A DNA stretch of 64,000 bases, from NCBI GenBank assembly GCA_944324455.1, contig CALUWJ010000002.1:1-64000 (forward strand), written 5' to 3'. The DNA comes from Candidatus Gastranaerophilales bacterium. GTDB lineage: Bacteria; Cyanobacteriota; Vampirovibrionia; Gastranaerophilales; Gastranaerophilaceae. The stretch's first letter is position 1. Each line of letters starts with the position of its first letter. This document shows, piece by piece, positions 10,034-19,071 of the stretch. The notes under the pieces are model-generated. The model did not search any database, was not told the DNA's origin, and worked only from the letters and a program-made list of their open reading frames with translations. Made by a program: the position numbers and the translations under genes.

Positions 10034-10374
10034 AGTTCCTCTGTTGTTTCACTAATCTCAGATTCATCAGATGGTATATCCGAAAATATGCTCGGAATTT
10101 CATAAGCTTTTTTTTCTTCCTGATGTGTTTTTGTTATTATTTTATCACTGTATTTATCCAGAATTTTGCCTATTATCAATCCTATGAACCAAAAGCAAAA
10201 TGATGCAGGTAAAACAACTTTTAAAAGCATTGCGGCACTATACAAATCAAGCGACATATTATTTAAAAGACATAAAACCGATAATGCAATAATCGAGCTT
10301 GAGCAAAAAAGCGATGATAGCATTTTTGAATATTGAATTTTATTTTCTTCTATAGACATTGTTTGATTTTGCAT
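10030..10374 (-). CDS. Small membrane protein, 114 aa
   Basis: Not recognised. Two hydrophobic segments (about residues 20-38 and 47-72) with a short connecting loop, then a charged Glu/Ser-rich cytoplasmic tail. It lies between the PilZ gene (5-bp gap) and the sensor kinase (4-bp overlap), so it is part of the same transcription unit. Its topology would allow it to act as a membrane partner of the PilZ protein or the kinase, but nothing in the sequence proves that. Confidence 0.65.
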   Translation of the reverse strand: MQNQTMSIEENKIQYSKMLSSLFCSSSIIALSVLCLLNNMSLDLYSAAMLLKVVLPASFCFWFIGLIIGKILDKYSDKIITKTHQEEKKAYEIPSIFSDIPSDESEISETTEEL

Positions 10375-10379
10375 TTTAT

Positions 10380-11003
10380 TTAATCGTTTTCTTTGTTTTG
10401 TTCTTCCATTTTAATTTTAAAGGCATATTGAACTAAAACTATTCTATCCATATTTTCAAGATTTACAAATTTACCTGATATGCTATAACATTTTTGATTT
10501 AAATATTCGATTTCTTTAATCCTTATTGGCTGCATTGCGCATTCAATTTTCATGTTGTTTGATAAGTTTATTTCAATATCATAGTGTTTATCTAATTCAA
10601 GTGTGTTTGTTGAGATTAGTTTAATGCCGCCTGCTGATATATCTTCAACTTGCTTTACAAAGTCAGGAGCAAAGTCTTTAAAAACTACATTACCTTTATT
10701 TAAATTTACACGAGAATATTCTCTTCTTTGGATAATACTGTAATCTTGAACAACAGCAAGAGTTATAATATTTTCTTTTAGATCAAGAATTTTTGTTTCA
10801 AAGTATATTAACCCAACATTATTAACTCCAAAAACTTCAACATTGGAGCCTATTGTATAATCATTTAGTTCATTATTATCTATAAGTATGAGTTTTGCGG
10901 TTATTTTTTCGTCATCAACATCGATTAATTCAAATGCTCCTGAACTTTTGAAATTGTTTGGTATTATTTTAAAATCTTTTGCACTTTGTATTAGTTCTTT
11001 CAT
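10380..11003 (-). CDS. PilZ-domain c-di-GMP receptor (YcgR-like)
   Basis: 207 residues. An N-terminal beta-rich domain (about 1-88) of the YcgR_N/PilZN type is followed by a PilZ domain with both ligand signatures: RxxxR within QRREYSRVNL (R94 and R98) and DxSxxG within DISAGG (121-126). PilZ proteins of this architecture bind c-di-GMP and slow the flagellar motor in other bacteria. It sits directly behind flhA (16-bp gap) and ahead of a kinase/HD-GYP pair, which supports a flagellar brake or assembly-control role. Specific target is inferred. Confidence 0.88.
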   Translation of the reverse strand: MKELIQSAKDFKIIPNNFKSSGAFELIDVDDEKITAKLILIDNNELNDYTIGSNVEVFGVNNVGLIYFETKILDLKENIITLAVVQDYSIIQRREYSRVNLNKGNVVFKDFAPDFVKQVEDISAGGIKLISTNTLELDKHYDIEINLSNNMKIECAMQPIRIKEIEYLNQKCYSISGKFVNLENMDRIVLVQYAFKIKMEEQNKEND

Positions 11004-11019
11004 AAAATATTCCTATTAA

Positions 11020-13122
11020 TTACATTGAGACCGTTTTCATATTTGCTCTTATAATTCCTACAGATTTAGCTTTTACATTATTTGTTACTTCATTATACGA
11101 CATAATTGTAATTTGCGGATAGGTTCTTTCAATTAATTTTCTAAAAATCAACCTTATGGGTGAAGAACACAATATAACGGGTTGGTTGCCTGTTTGTTGG
11201 ATTGCTCTTTCAAATTCTGAATTTAAACTGTCCATAAGTCGTTTTACAAAGTCAGGATTTAGAGTTAAGCTTTCTCCATCAGGGTTTATTCCTTTGGCAA
11301 TTTCTTGTTCAACTTCTTGGGTCATGGTTATAACCAGTAAATCGCCTGTGTCGGATAGGTTTTGTTTGCATATTGTTCGGGCAAGCGCTTGTCTGCATTG
11401 TTCTGTTAGATAGTTATAGTTTTTATTAATTTTATATTGCAAACTCATTGTTTCTAATATTGTTTTTAAATCTCTTATTGAAACTCTTTCTTTTAATAAA
11501 TTTTGCATTACTTGTTGAACATCTGCTGTTGTCATTTCTTTCATTAAATCATTAACATAGGTGTCATTTACTTCTTTTTTGAGGTTGTCAATAAGTTGTT
11601 GAACATCAGCTCTGGTTAGAATTTCTGAAGCATTTTTCTTTATTATTTCGGTTAAATGGGTTGATATAACTGCACTTGCTGAAACTACGGTATAACCAAC
11701 TGATTCAGCGTATTCCTTGTCTTTTTCTAATATCCAGATGGCAGGAAGATGGAAGGCTGGTTCAATTGCACTTATACCTGTGATATTTGGATCATCCTCT
11801 CCTCCCATTGAGTTCATTGCAAGACTTCTATCCGGATATACTTCACCTGTTTCTATGGTTATGCCCTTTAATTTAATTTGGTATGTATTGGGAGGTAGTT
11901 GCAGATTGTCTCTAACTCTTATTGATGGTAATACAATACCTAAATCAAGTGCAGTTTGGCGTCTGATTTGAGAAATCCTATCCAGTAAATCTCCGCCTTT
12001 TTCAACATCTAAAAGGCTTACCAGTCTATATCCTATTTCAATTTCCAATGTCTCTACGCTTAAAAGTTCTAATACACTTTCTCTCGTTGCTTTTTTCTTT
12101 TTCTTGCCGAGCTTTTCAGCTTTTTTTGCTTCTTTTTGTGCAATTTCTGCTTTTTGTTTTGCTTCTGTGTTTTCTTTGTATTTTTTAAAGCTGAAACCTC
12201 CTGTAATAGCCGAGATTGTTAAAAATGGTATGGTTGGCATGCCTGGGACTACACCCATAACCAATAAAAGTCCGCTAATAATTCCTAAAACTTTCGGATT
12301 TTGGAACATTTCTGTTTTTATATCTTCAGCTAGTGAATTATCAGAACCTGATGCACGTGAGATAATTAAGCCTGTTGCCGTTGAGATTATTAATGCAGGA
12401 ATTTGTGATACCAAACCGTCACCCACTGTTAAAATAGTATAGGTTGAAAGGGCTGTCATTGGCTGCATTTTTAGTTGGACTATTCCTATAATCAAACCAC
12501 CGACAATATTAATTACAGTAATGATGATGCCTGCTGTTGCGTCACCTTTAACAAATTTTGAAGCACCATCCATTGTGCCATAAAAATCAGCTTCTCTTAA
12601 AAGAGCTTTTCTTCTTCTTTTTGCTTCATTTTCATCAATTAGACCGGAGTTTAGGTCTGCATCAATTGAAAGTTGTTTACCGGGCATAGCGTCTAATGTA
12701 AATCTTGCACTAACTTCTGCAACTCTGCCGGCACCGCCTGTAATAACCATAAAATTAATTATTACTAAAATAACAAATATAACAGCACCAACAACATAAT
12801 TTCCACCTACTACAAATTGCCCAAATGATTCAATTACCGAGCCTGCATTTGCTTCAAGCAGGATTAATCTTGTCGAAGTTACATTTAAACCCAATCTAAA
12901 TAATGTTGCAATTAAAAGAATTGTAGGAAAGCTTGAATATTCCAAAGGTTCCTTTGTGTATAGGCAGACTAATAAAATTAAAACCGATAGAGAAATATTT
13001 AAGGTTAATAATAAGTCTAATAATTGTGCAGGGATTGGTATTACCATCATTAAAACAATGGTAACAAGACCAATAGCAAGAACTATATCATTATTTTTAA
13101 GTAAGTCTTTTAATTTCCCCAA
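11020..13122 (-). CDS. flhA: Flagellar biosynthesis protein FlhA
   Basis: 700 residues, the normal length. The N-terminal half has the clustered transmembrane helices of the export-gate channel and the FHIPEP signature (RVAEVSARFTLDAMPGKQ). A charged linker rich in Lys/Glu (about 320-345) leads to the cytoplasmic domain that docks chaperone-substrate complexes on the FlhA ring. Gene order fliP-fliQ-fliR-flhB-flhA matches many bacteria. The start ATG is close to flhB (24-bp gap). Confidence 0.97.
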   Translation of the reverse strand: MGKLKDLLKNNDIVLAIGLVTIVLMMVIPIPAQLLDLLLTLNISLSVLILLVCLYTKEPLEYSSFPTILLIATLFRLGLNVTSTRLILLEANAGSVIESFGQFVVGGNYVVGAVIFVILVIINFMVITGGAGRVAEVSARFTLDAMPGKQLSIDADLNSGLIDENEAKRRRKALLREADFYGTMDGASKFVKGDATAGIIITVINIVGGLIIGIVQLKMQPMTALSTYTILTVGDGLVSQIPALIISTATGLIISRASGSDNSLAEDIKTEMFQNPKVLGIISGLLLVMGVVPGMPTIPFLTISAITGGFSFKKYKENTEAKQKAEIAQKEAKKAEKLGKKKKKATRESVLELLSVETLEIEIGYRLVSLLDVEKGGDLLDRISQIRRQTALDLGIVLPSIRVRDNLQLPPNTYQIKLKGITIETGEVYPDRSLAMNSMGGEDDPNITGISAIEPAFHLPAIWILEKDKEYAESVGYTVVSASAVISTHLTEIIKKNASEILTRADVQQLIDNLKKEVNDTYVNDLMKEMTTADVQQVMQNLLKERVSIRDLKTILETMSLQYKINKNYNYLTEQCRQALARTICKQNLSDTGDLLVITMTQEVEQEIAKGINPDGESLTLNPDFVKRLMDSLNSEFERAIQQTGNQPVILCSSPIRLIFRKLIERTYPQITIMSYNEVTNNVKAKSVGIIRANMKTVSM

Positions 13123-13146
13123 AGCTATCCCTTAATCCTCTTTTTG

Positions 13147-14220
13147 TTACCTTTTTTGTGAATATACATATTGTAGAATTTCAGCTACGGCAACATATAG
13201 TTCTTGTGGTATTATAGCATCAATTTCTACTAATTTGTATAGGCTTCTTGCAAGCGGTTTATTTTCTACTATCGGAATACCGTTATTTTTTGCAATTTCT
13301 CTTATTTTAAATGCAACAAAATCCACTCCTTTTGCTACAACAACAGGAGCGGGAACCTTAAGCGGGTCATACATTAAGGCAACCGCATAATGTGTTGGAT
13401 TAACTACAACAACATCTGCATCTTTTACTTTTGACATCATTTTTTGTTGCAATATCTTCATTTGGAAAGAGCGGATTTTTCCTTTTATTTTTGGATCCCC
13501 TTCTATATTTTTCATTTCGTCTTTGACTTCTTGCTTAGACATTTTTATGGATTTATTGTATTCCCAATCTTGATATTTTTTATCTAAAATGCCTATGATT
13601 ATTAATAAAATGCAAATTGTCGCCAATAACTCAAAAATAACCGAACCCATTACAACAAGCCCTGTGGATGGGTCTGCACCAATGAGCGAGAATAATTCCT
13701 CTTTTCTTTTTAATATTACATTAATCCCTGCAAGAGCTACTATTATTGTTTTTACGATTGATTTTATTAATTCAACCATTTGTCTTGGTTTAAAAATATT
13801 AATTTTATCTATAAAGGCTTTTATTGCGCTTGATGGAGAAAGTTTGTTAAAATTTGGTTTAAGCGCTTCTTTTGCAAATAATGCTCCCGTTTGAAATCTT
13901 AAAACCGCAATTGCTCCAATAGCTAAAAAGGCAAAAAATAAAAGTGTTACATGGCAGTAGTAATCTAAATATGGAGCTAAAATAGATATCACACTATTAT
14001 CTGATATGTTTTCGGGTTTTAAATCAGACAGTGTTGATATTAACATTGTCCTTAAACTGTCAAGCATTTTTGGTCCCATAACAAAAATTAGACCCAGTCC
14101 AAAAGACAGCACAAGTGAGGATGTAAAATCCTGACTTTTAGCTATATGACCTCTGTCGCGTTCTTTCTCTCGCCGCTTGGGGGTCGCTTCTTCGGTTTTT
14201 TCGTTTTGTTCGTTTGCCAT
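13147..14220 (-). CDS. flhB: Flagellar export switch protein FlhB
   Basis: 357 residues. A basic N-terminus (EEATPKRREKERDRG) precedes four membrane segments; the cytoplasmic domain contains the autocleavage motif NPTH (residues 274-277), where family members cut between Asn and Pro to switch from rod/hook to filament export. All parts are present and the length is normal. It follows fliR by 6 bp. Confidence 0.97.
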   Translation of the reverse strand: MANEQNEKTEEATPKRREKERDRGHIAKSQDFTSSLVLSFGLGLIFVMGPKMLDSLRTMLISTLSDLKPENISDNSVISILAPYLDYYCHVTLLFFAFLAIGAIAVLRFQTGALFAKEALKPNFNKLSPSSAIKAFIDKINIFKPRQMVELIKSIVKTIIVALAGINVILKRKEELFSLIGADPSTGLVVMGSVIFELLATICILLIIIGILDKKYQDWEYNKSIKMSKQEVKDEMKNIEGDPKIKGKIRSFQMKILQQKMMSKVKDADVVVVNPTHYAVALMYDPLKVPAPVVVAKGVDFVAFKIREIAKNNGIPIVENKPLARSLYKLVEIDAIIPQELYVAVAEILQYVYSQKR

Positions 14221-14226
14221 GGTTTG

Positions 14227-15018
14227 TTATGTAAATAGTAAGTTTATTGCTTGGAAATAATTTTTAATTATTTCTTGTAAATATGTGTTTGTTGCTCCTA
14301 AAAAAGCAAGTATTAAAAATAATCCTATATATATTTTAACAGGTATTGCAACCATATATATATTCATTTGAGGCATCATTTTACTCATTAAGCCTAATAA
14401 TATATCGCTTGTTAAAAGAACAGAGTATATAGGGAGTGCTACACCAAAAGCAATTTTAAAAAGTTGCGCAAATAAACTCATGAGCGCACCAACTATGTTA
14501 CTATCTAATACAGGAAATACTCCCATTGGAATTGCACTAAAGCTTGAATTTAGTGCAATAAAAAGCATTTGATGCGCTCCTGTTGCTATTAAAATAAGCG
14601 TTGTAAGATAGATATATATTCTTGATAATTCTGTTGAACTTATTCCTGTTGCTGGATCCAATGCTTCTGACATGGATAAACCTGCTTGAATAGATAAAAT
14701 ATTACCTGCCATTCTGACCCCTTCAATTATCAAATTTGCAACAAAACCGATTAAATATCCTATTAAAAACTCTATTGATAAAAGAATAATAAATTCAGGC
14801 ATGCTATGAGGCATTATAAAATTTTTGCCTGCAACAACAATTGGATACATGATAAAAGCTATTGTTGCGCTAAACCAAATTTTTGTCATCACTGGGGCTT
14901 GTATGCTTGAAAAAAAAGGAGCACTGATAAGAAGACCTGTTATTCTTGTAAATACAAGCATGTAAATTACTATGTTGTATGGAGATAATAAATTTACAAG
15001 ATTGGGTATCTGTGTCAT
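14227..15018 (-). CDS. fliR: Flagellar biosynthesis protein FliR
   Basis: 263 residues with about six hydrophobic segments spread along the whole length. The family pattern is visible in ITGLLISAPFFSS near the N-terminus and GLSMSEALDPATG in the middle, the latter typical of FliR. It forms the export gate with FliP and FliQ. Located between fliQ (17-bp gap) and flhB. Confidence 0.95.
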   Translation of the reverse strand: MTQIPNLVNLLSPYNIVIYMLVFTRITGLLISAPFFSSIQAPVMTKIWFSATIAFIMYPIVVAGKNFIMPHSMPEFIILLSIEFLIGYLIGFVANLIIEGVRMAGNILSIQAGLSMSEALDPATGISSTELSRIYIYLTTLILIATGAHQMLFIALNSSFSAIPMGVFPVLDSNIVGALMSLFAQLFKIAFGVALPIYSVLLTSDILLGLMSKMMPQMNIYMVAIPVKIYIGLFLILAFLGATNTYLQEIIKNYFQAINLLFT

Positions 15019-15035
15019 TCTTTTTGTTTTTTCCT

Positions 15036-15305
15036 TTATGAAATAAATACTTTAATGTATTCAAACATTTCTTTTGTTGTTGAAGTAAATATATCAATCA
15101 TCCAAGGGGCGGCCACAATTAAAACTAAAACTGCAGCAAAAATTTTAGGCACAAAAGTCAATGTTTGCTCTTGAATTTGTGTAACTGATTGAATAATACT
15201 TATAGCCAGACCAACAACAATTGCCGATAGTAATATCGGGGCTGAAATAATCATCATAAGCATTAGTGCTTTTTGTAATATTGTTAAAAATAAAGCTTCA
15301 TCCAT
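15036..15305 (-). CDS. fliQ: Flagellar biosynthesis protein FliQ
   Basis: 89 residues, two membrane helices, the usual FliQ size. The characteristic middle segment SIIQSVTQIQEQTLTFVPK is intact; this loop lines the closed export gate. Ten bases separate it from fliP. Confidence 0.96.
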   Translation of the reverse strand: MDEALFLTILQKALMLMMIISAPILLSAIVVGLAISIIQSVTQIQEQTLTFVPKIFAAVLVLIVAAPWMIDIFTSTTKEMFEYIKVFIS

Positions 15306-15315
15306 TTTTATATTC

Positions 15316-16086
15316 CTATGTTACAAAACCTTCTATTAGTGATTTAGTTATTAAGAACCACCCATCCACCATTACAAACATGATTAATTTAAATGGCATT
15401 GCAATTGTTGTTGGAGGTAAAAACATCATACCCATTGAAACAAGAACGGATGCTACAACTAAATCTATAACAAGAAAAGGTAAAAATATTACAAAACCTA
15501 TTTTAAAGGCTGTTTTTAGCTCTGATAAAACAAATGATGGAATTAAAACATAAGTTGGTACATCTTTTTTTGTCTTAGGTTTTTCTATTTTTGATAATTT
15601 TACAAAAAGCGCAAGTTCTGATTCATGGGTTTGTTTAAACATAAAATCTCTAATGGGCACCATTGCATTATCGAGTGCTTGTTGTTGAGTTATTAAATTT
15701 TTTGTATATGGCTGATAAGCTGTTTGATTAATTTTTGCCAGTGTAGGCGACATAACAAAAAAAGTTAAAATTAAAGCTAAACCCACAATAACTTGATTGG
15801 GAGGTAGTGTTGATGTGCCTATTGCTTGTCGAGTTAAGGAAAGGACTATAACTATTCTAATAAATGCCGTAGTCATTATTATAATGCTCGGGGCAAGCGT
15901 TAGAATGGTAAGCATTATTAAGATTTGAACACCTTGGGTAAAATCCTGAGGTGTGTTCATATCTTTCATGCCGACAGTTATAGTTGGTATTGAAAGTGCT
16001 GCATGCACTTTCAATGTTGAAAATAAATATAATACTAATACTCCCAATACATTTTTGGCGATTAATTGCCTGATTTTAGATAACAT
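15316..16086 (-). CDS. fliP: Flagellar biosynthesis protein FliP
   Basis: 256 residues. An N-terminal signal-like hydrophobic segment is present, as is usual for FliP, then the conserved blocks LTLAPSIIIMTTAFIRIVIV and the C-terminal LPPTTIAMPFKLIMFVMVDGW. Five FliP and one FliR with four FliQ build the gate in known systems. First gene of the minus-strand flagellar cluster. A GGAAG site lies just before the ATG. Confidence 0.96.
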   Translation of the reverse strand: MLSKIRQLIAKNVLGVLVLYLFSTLKVHAALSIPTITVGMKDMNTPQDFTQGVQILIMLTILTLAPSIIIMTTAFIRIVIVLSLTRQAIGTSTLPPNQVIVGLALILTFFVMSPTLAKINQTAYQPYTKNLITQQQALDNAMVPIRDFMFKQTHESELALFVKLSKIEKPKTKKDVPTYVLIPSFVLSELKTAFKIGFVIFLPFLVIDLVVASVLVSMGMMFLPPTTIAMPFKLIMFVMVDGWFLITKSLIEGFVT

Positions 16087-16118
16087 TTTTCTTCCATCTT
16101 TATACTATTTATAGATAT

Positions 16119-17090
16119 TTATTGAACAAAGACTCCCATATTTCTGAATTTTGAATATCTTTGTTTTTTGAGTTCTTCTTTTGTGTATCCTTCAAATTCT
16201 TTTAAAGAATTAACTAAGGCTATTTTTAAGTTGTTTGCCATTTCCTCGGCGTTATAGTGAGCCCCTCCTATGGGTTCTTTAATAACTTCGTCTACAATTC
16301 CGTATTTTAGTAAATCCTCCCCTGTAATTTTAAGAGAATCAGTGGCAATTTTTGCCATGGAAGCATCTTTCCATAGAATTGAAGCACAACCTTCAGGTGA
16401 AATTACTGTATAGTATGCATGTTCTAATATCATAACTTTATTTGCCACAGCTAAACCCAGGGCACCGCCTGAACAGCCTTCACCTGTTATAACCGCAATA
16501 ATAGGAACTTCTAACTTTGCCATTTCTTTTAGATTTGTTGCAATGGCTTCACCTTGGTTTGCTTCTTCTGCTTTCATTCCGGGGTATGCACCCATTGTAT
16601 CAACAAGGGTTATAATCGGTAAATCAAAACGATTGGCATGTTCAAAAAGTCTTAGTGCTTTTCTGTAGCCTTGAGGTTGAGGCATACCAAAATTGCATTC
16701 CAGATTTTCTTTTGTTGATTTACCTTTCATTGTTCCAATCAACATAACAGCCTTACCATCAATTCTTGCTATCCCGCCTGCAATAGCTTTATCGTCATAA
16801 CCATGTCTATCGCCATGCAATTCAATGAAATCTTCACACATGAAATGAACATAATCCATAAAGTTTGGTCTTTGCGGATGACGTGCAATTTGCAGTTTTT
16901 GATATGGTTCTAATTTTTCATACAATTCTTTTTTATACACTTTTGTTTGTTCTTCCAATTTTTTAATCTCGTTATCGTAATTTATATTTGTGTCTAAACT
17001 TGTTTTTTTTAGTTCTTCGATTTTATCTTGAATTTTATAGATTGGTTTTTCGAAGTCTAAAATTTGAACTTTTTTATTTGAATCGCTCAT
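16119..17090 (-). CDS. accA: Acetyl-CoA carboxylase carboxyltransferase subunit alpha
   Basis: 323 residues from the preferred ATG at 17090, which has AAGGAA eleven to seven bases upstream; a TTG further upstream (17123) would overlap accD by 23 bp and is less likely. Family signatures are clear: the N-terminal coiled helices, then FMEDFIELHGDRHG-like FMCEDFIELHGDRHGYDD, PQPQGYRKALRLFEHANRF and the oxyanion segment GEGCSGGALGLAVAN. It carboxylates acetyl-CoA from carboxybiotin together with AccD. It follows accD by 10 bp; accB and accC are 4-6 kb away on the other strand. Confidence 0.97.
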   Translation of the reverse strand: MSDSNKKVQILDFEKPIYKIQDKIEELKKTSLDTNINYDNEIKKLEEQTKVYKKELYEKLEPYQKLQIARHPQRPNFMDYVHFMCEDFIELHGDRHGYDDKAIAGGIARIDGKAVMLIGTMKGKSTKENLECNFGMPQPQGYRKALRLFEHANRFDLPIITLVDTMGAYPGMKAEEANQGEAIATNLKEMAKLEVPIIAVITGEGCSGGALGLAVANKVMILEHAYYTVISPEGCASILWKDASMAKIATDSLKITGEDLLKYGIVDEVIKEPIGGAHYNAEEMANNLKIALVNSLKEFEGYTKEELKKQRYSKFRNMGVFVQ

Positions 17091-17100
17091 TTTTGTTTCC

Positions 17101-17967
17101 TTATTTTTTGGTGTGTAGGGCAATTAGTTTAGATAATTTTTCTTTCATATCTTTGCGCTCTACGATAAAATCTATTTGTCCGTATTTTAGTAGATATTCT
17201 GCTGTTTGAAAGTCCGCAGGAAGTTTTTGTCTTATAGTTTGTTCTATTACCCTTCTTCCGGCAAAACCAATTCTGGCACCTTTTTCTGCTATTATTATAT
17301 CGCCGATTGTGCCAAAAGAAGCAGTAACACCGCCAAATGTCGGTTCGCATAGTACTGTTATATAAAGCAATTTAGCTTCATTTAGCTTTGCAACAATGCA
17401 GCTTGTTTTAGCCATTTGCATTAAACTAAGAGCACTTTCTTGCATACGGGCGCCGCCTGATGAAGTGAATACTATTGAGGGCAATCTGTTTTCAAGAGCG
17501 TATTCTAATATTCTTGTGATTTTTTCACCTACAACTGAACCCATGGAGCCGCCCATGTATTCAAAATCCATAACTGCAATTGCCGCTTTTTGTCCGTCTA
17601 TCAGGCATGTGCCTGTTATAACCGCTTCATCGAGACCTGATTTCGCCTTAGCTGATTCTTGACGAGCTTTATATGATTGTGTATCAACAAATTCTAGAGG
17701 GTCGCAAGGCTTGATATTTGAAAACATTTCTTCAAAGCTGTTTTCATCAGCAATTAGTTTTATTCTGTCTCTTGCACCTATTCTGAAGTGGTAATCACAA
17801 TTAGGGCAAACCATTAAATTATTTTCCAAGTCCTTTTTGGGTAATTGGCTTGAACAGTTATAACAAAGTGTCCAAAGTTTTCCTATTGAATCATCAATAT
17901 GAACATCGTTATCACGTGCAGCAATTTGCTGTATTTTTCTTTTATTAAACCAATCGGTTAAAGTCAT
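17101..17967 (-). CDS. accD: Acetyl-CoA carboxylase carboxyltransferase subunit beta
   Basis: 288 residues from the ATG at 17967, chosen because GAGG stands 9 nt upstream; a TTG 18 bp earlier is an alternative. A zinc ribbon with C35, C38, C54, C57 begins the protein; this part binds RNA/DNA in E. coli and is needed for catalysis. The crotonase-like core is complete (GGSMGSVVGEKITR, SSGGARMQES, TFGGVTASF). Operon accD-accA. Confidence 0.97.
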   Translation of the reverse strand: MTLTDWFNKRKIQQIAARDNDVHIDDSIGKLWTLCYNCSSQLPKKDLENNLMVCPNCDYHFRIGARDRIKLIADENSFEEMFSNIKPCDPLEFVDTQSYKARQESAKAKSGLDEAVITGTCLIDGQKAAIAVMDFEYMGGSMGSVVGEKITRILEYALENRLPSIVFTSSGGARMQESALSLMQMAKTSCIVAKLNEAKLLYITVLCEPTFGGVTASFGTIGDIIIAEKGARIGFAGRRVIEQTIRQKLPADFQTAEYLLKYGQIDFIVERKDMKEKLSKLIALHTKK

Positions 17968-18031
17968 AAATAATATCCTCACCAAGTAATTAATGTAATT
18001 ATATAATAAAATTATTAATCAATACAAATCA

Positions 18032-18060
18032 TTGCTAAACGTAAATTTTTTAACTATTAT
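18032..18060 (+). promoter_or_regulatory. Predicted leaderless promoter of rsgA
   Basis: TTGCTA at 18032-18037, 17-bp spacer, TATTAT at 18055-18060. The -10 box ends 6 nt before the ATG at 18067 and there is no Shine-Dalgarno sequence, so the mRNA should start at the start codon. Confidence 0.65.
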
Positions 18061-18066
18061 TAAATT

Positions 18067-19071
18067 ATGCAAGCACAAGTATATAAAATACATTCGGATT
18101 TTTATTATGTTAAGAATTTTAAACATGACTCTTTTGTTTGCAAGTTAAGAGAAGTTTTAAAAAAGCAAAAAATTGATATTGTTGTTGGGGATTTTGTTGA
18201 ATTAAGCGAAGATAATAATTTCATTATTTCAAGATTATCAAGAAAAAATTCTTTATTGAGACCAAAAGCTGCCAATATTGATTGCGTGCTTGTTGTTTCA
18301 TCTATAAAAGAACCTGAGCTTGACTTAATTCAATTAAACAGGTATCTTGCATATTTAAAATACCATAACATTGATTGTGCTATTTGTATAAATAAGGAAG
18401 ATTTAGAAGATAATATTGACGTAATAAAAAAAGAAATATTTTCAATATATGAAAAGCTAAATTATAAAATATTTTTTATAAGCGCAAAAAATAAGTTAAA
18501 TCTTGATGATTTGAAAGAGTATATAAAAAATAAAACTATTGCTTTGTGTGGTTTATCGGGTGTTGGTAAGTCAACTTTATTAAATAGTTTAAACCCTGAT
18601 ATAAATATTAAAACAAATAATGTTTCTGCTAAAACAAATCGCGGTTGTCATACAACAAGACACTGTGAAATAATTGAGTTTGACGATTTTAAAATTATGG
18701 ATACTCCCGGGTTTTCAAATTTAAAATTCGATTTCTTGTTACCCGAAAATGTAATTGATTTATTTGATGATATTAAGTTATATTCTAATAAATGCAAATT
18801 TAAAGATTGTCTGCATAATGGAGTGCAAGAAGGCGTTTGTTGTGTATATGATAACTTAAATAAAATTGATAAAACAAGATACAATAGTTATTTAACTTTT
18901 TTGGCTGAAGCTATTGCATATAAGGAATTAATTTCTAAAAGAAGTATAAAGCAAGAAGCAACCAATAAAAAAACAGGCAACAGATTAAGTATAAAAATCT
19001 CAAAAAGAAAAAGAGTTAGCTCTAGAAATACACAAAAGCAAAAATTTAAAGGCGGTGAAGATGAAATTTAG
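18067..19071 (+). CDS. rsgA: Small-subunit-dependent GTPase RsgA
   Basis: 334 residues. A late 30S-assembly GTPase with circularly permuted motifs: G4 NKED (109-112) precedes G1 GLSGVGKST (162-170), the switch region GCHTTRH (193-199) and G3 DTPG (212-215). An N-terminal OB domain and a C-terminal zinc site (C243, C248, H250, C258 region) complete the family pattern. A very basic tail of about 30 residues (RLSIKISKRKR, RNTQKQK) is present. Likely leaderless start. The 3' end overlaps the prenyl synthase start by 11 bp. Confidence 0.95.
   Translation: MQAQVYKIHSDFYYVKNFKHDSFVCKLREVLKKQKIDIVVGDFVELSEDNNFIISRLSRKNSLLRPKAANIDCVLVVSSIKEPELDLIQLNRYLAYLKYHNIDCAICINKEDLEDNIDVIKKEIFSIYEKLNYKIFFISAKNKLNLDDLKEYIKNKTIALCGLSGVGKSTLLNSLNPDINIKTNNVSAKTNRGCHTTRHCEIIEFDDFKIMDTPGFSNLKFDFLLPENVIDLFDDIKLYSNKCKFKDCLHNGVQEGVCCVYDNLNKIDKTRYNSYLTFLAEAIAYKELISKRSIKQEATNKKTGNRLSIKISKRKRVSSRNTQKQKFKGGEDEI

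Noticed and set aside
17986-18031. Divergent accD promoter
   Set aside because: Several TATAAT-like words on the minus strand but no consistent -35 at a normal distance.
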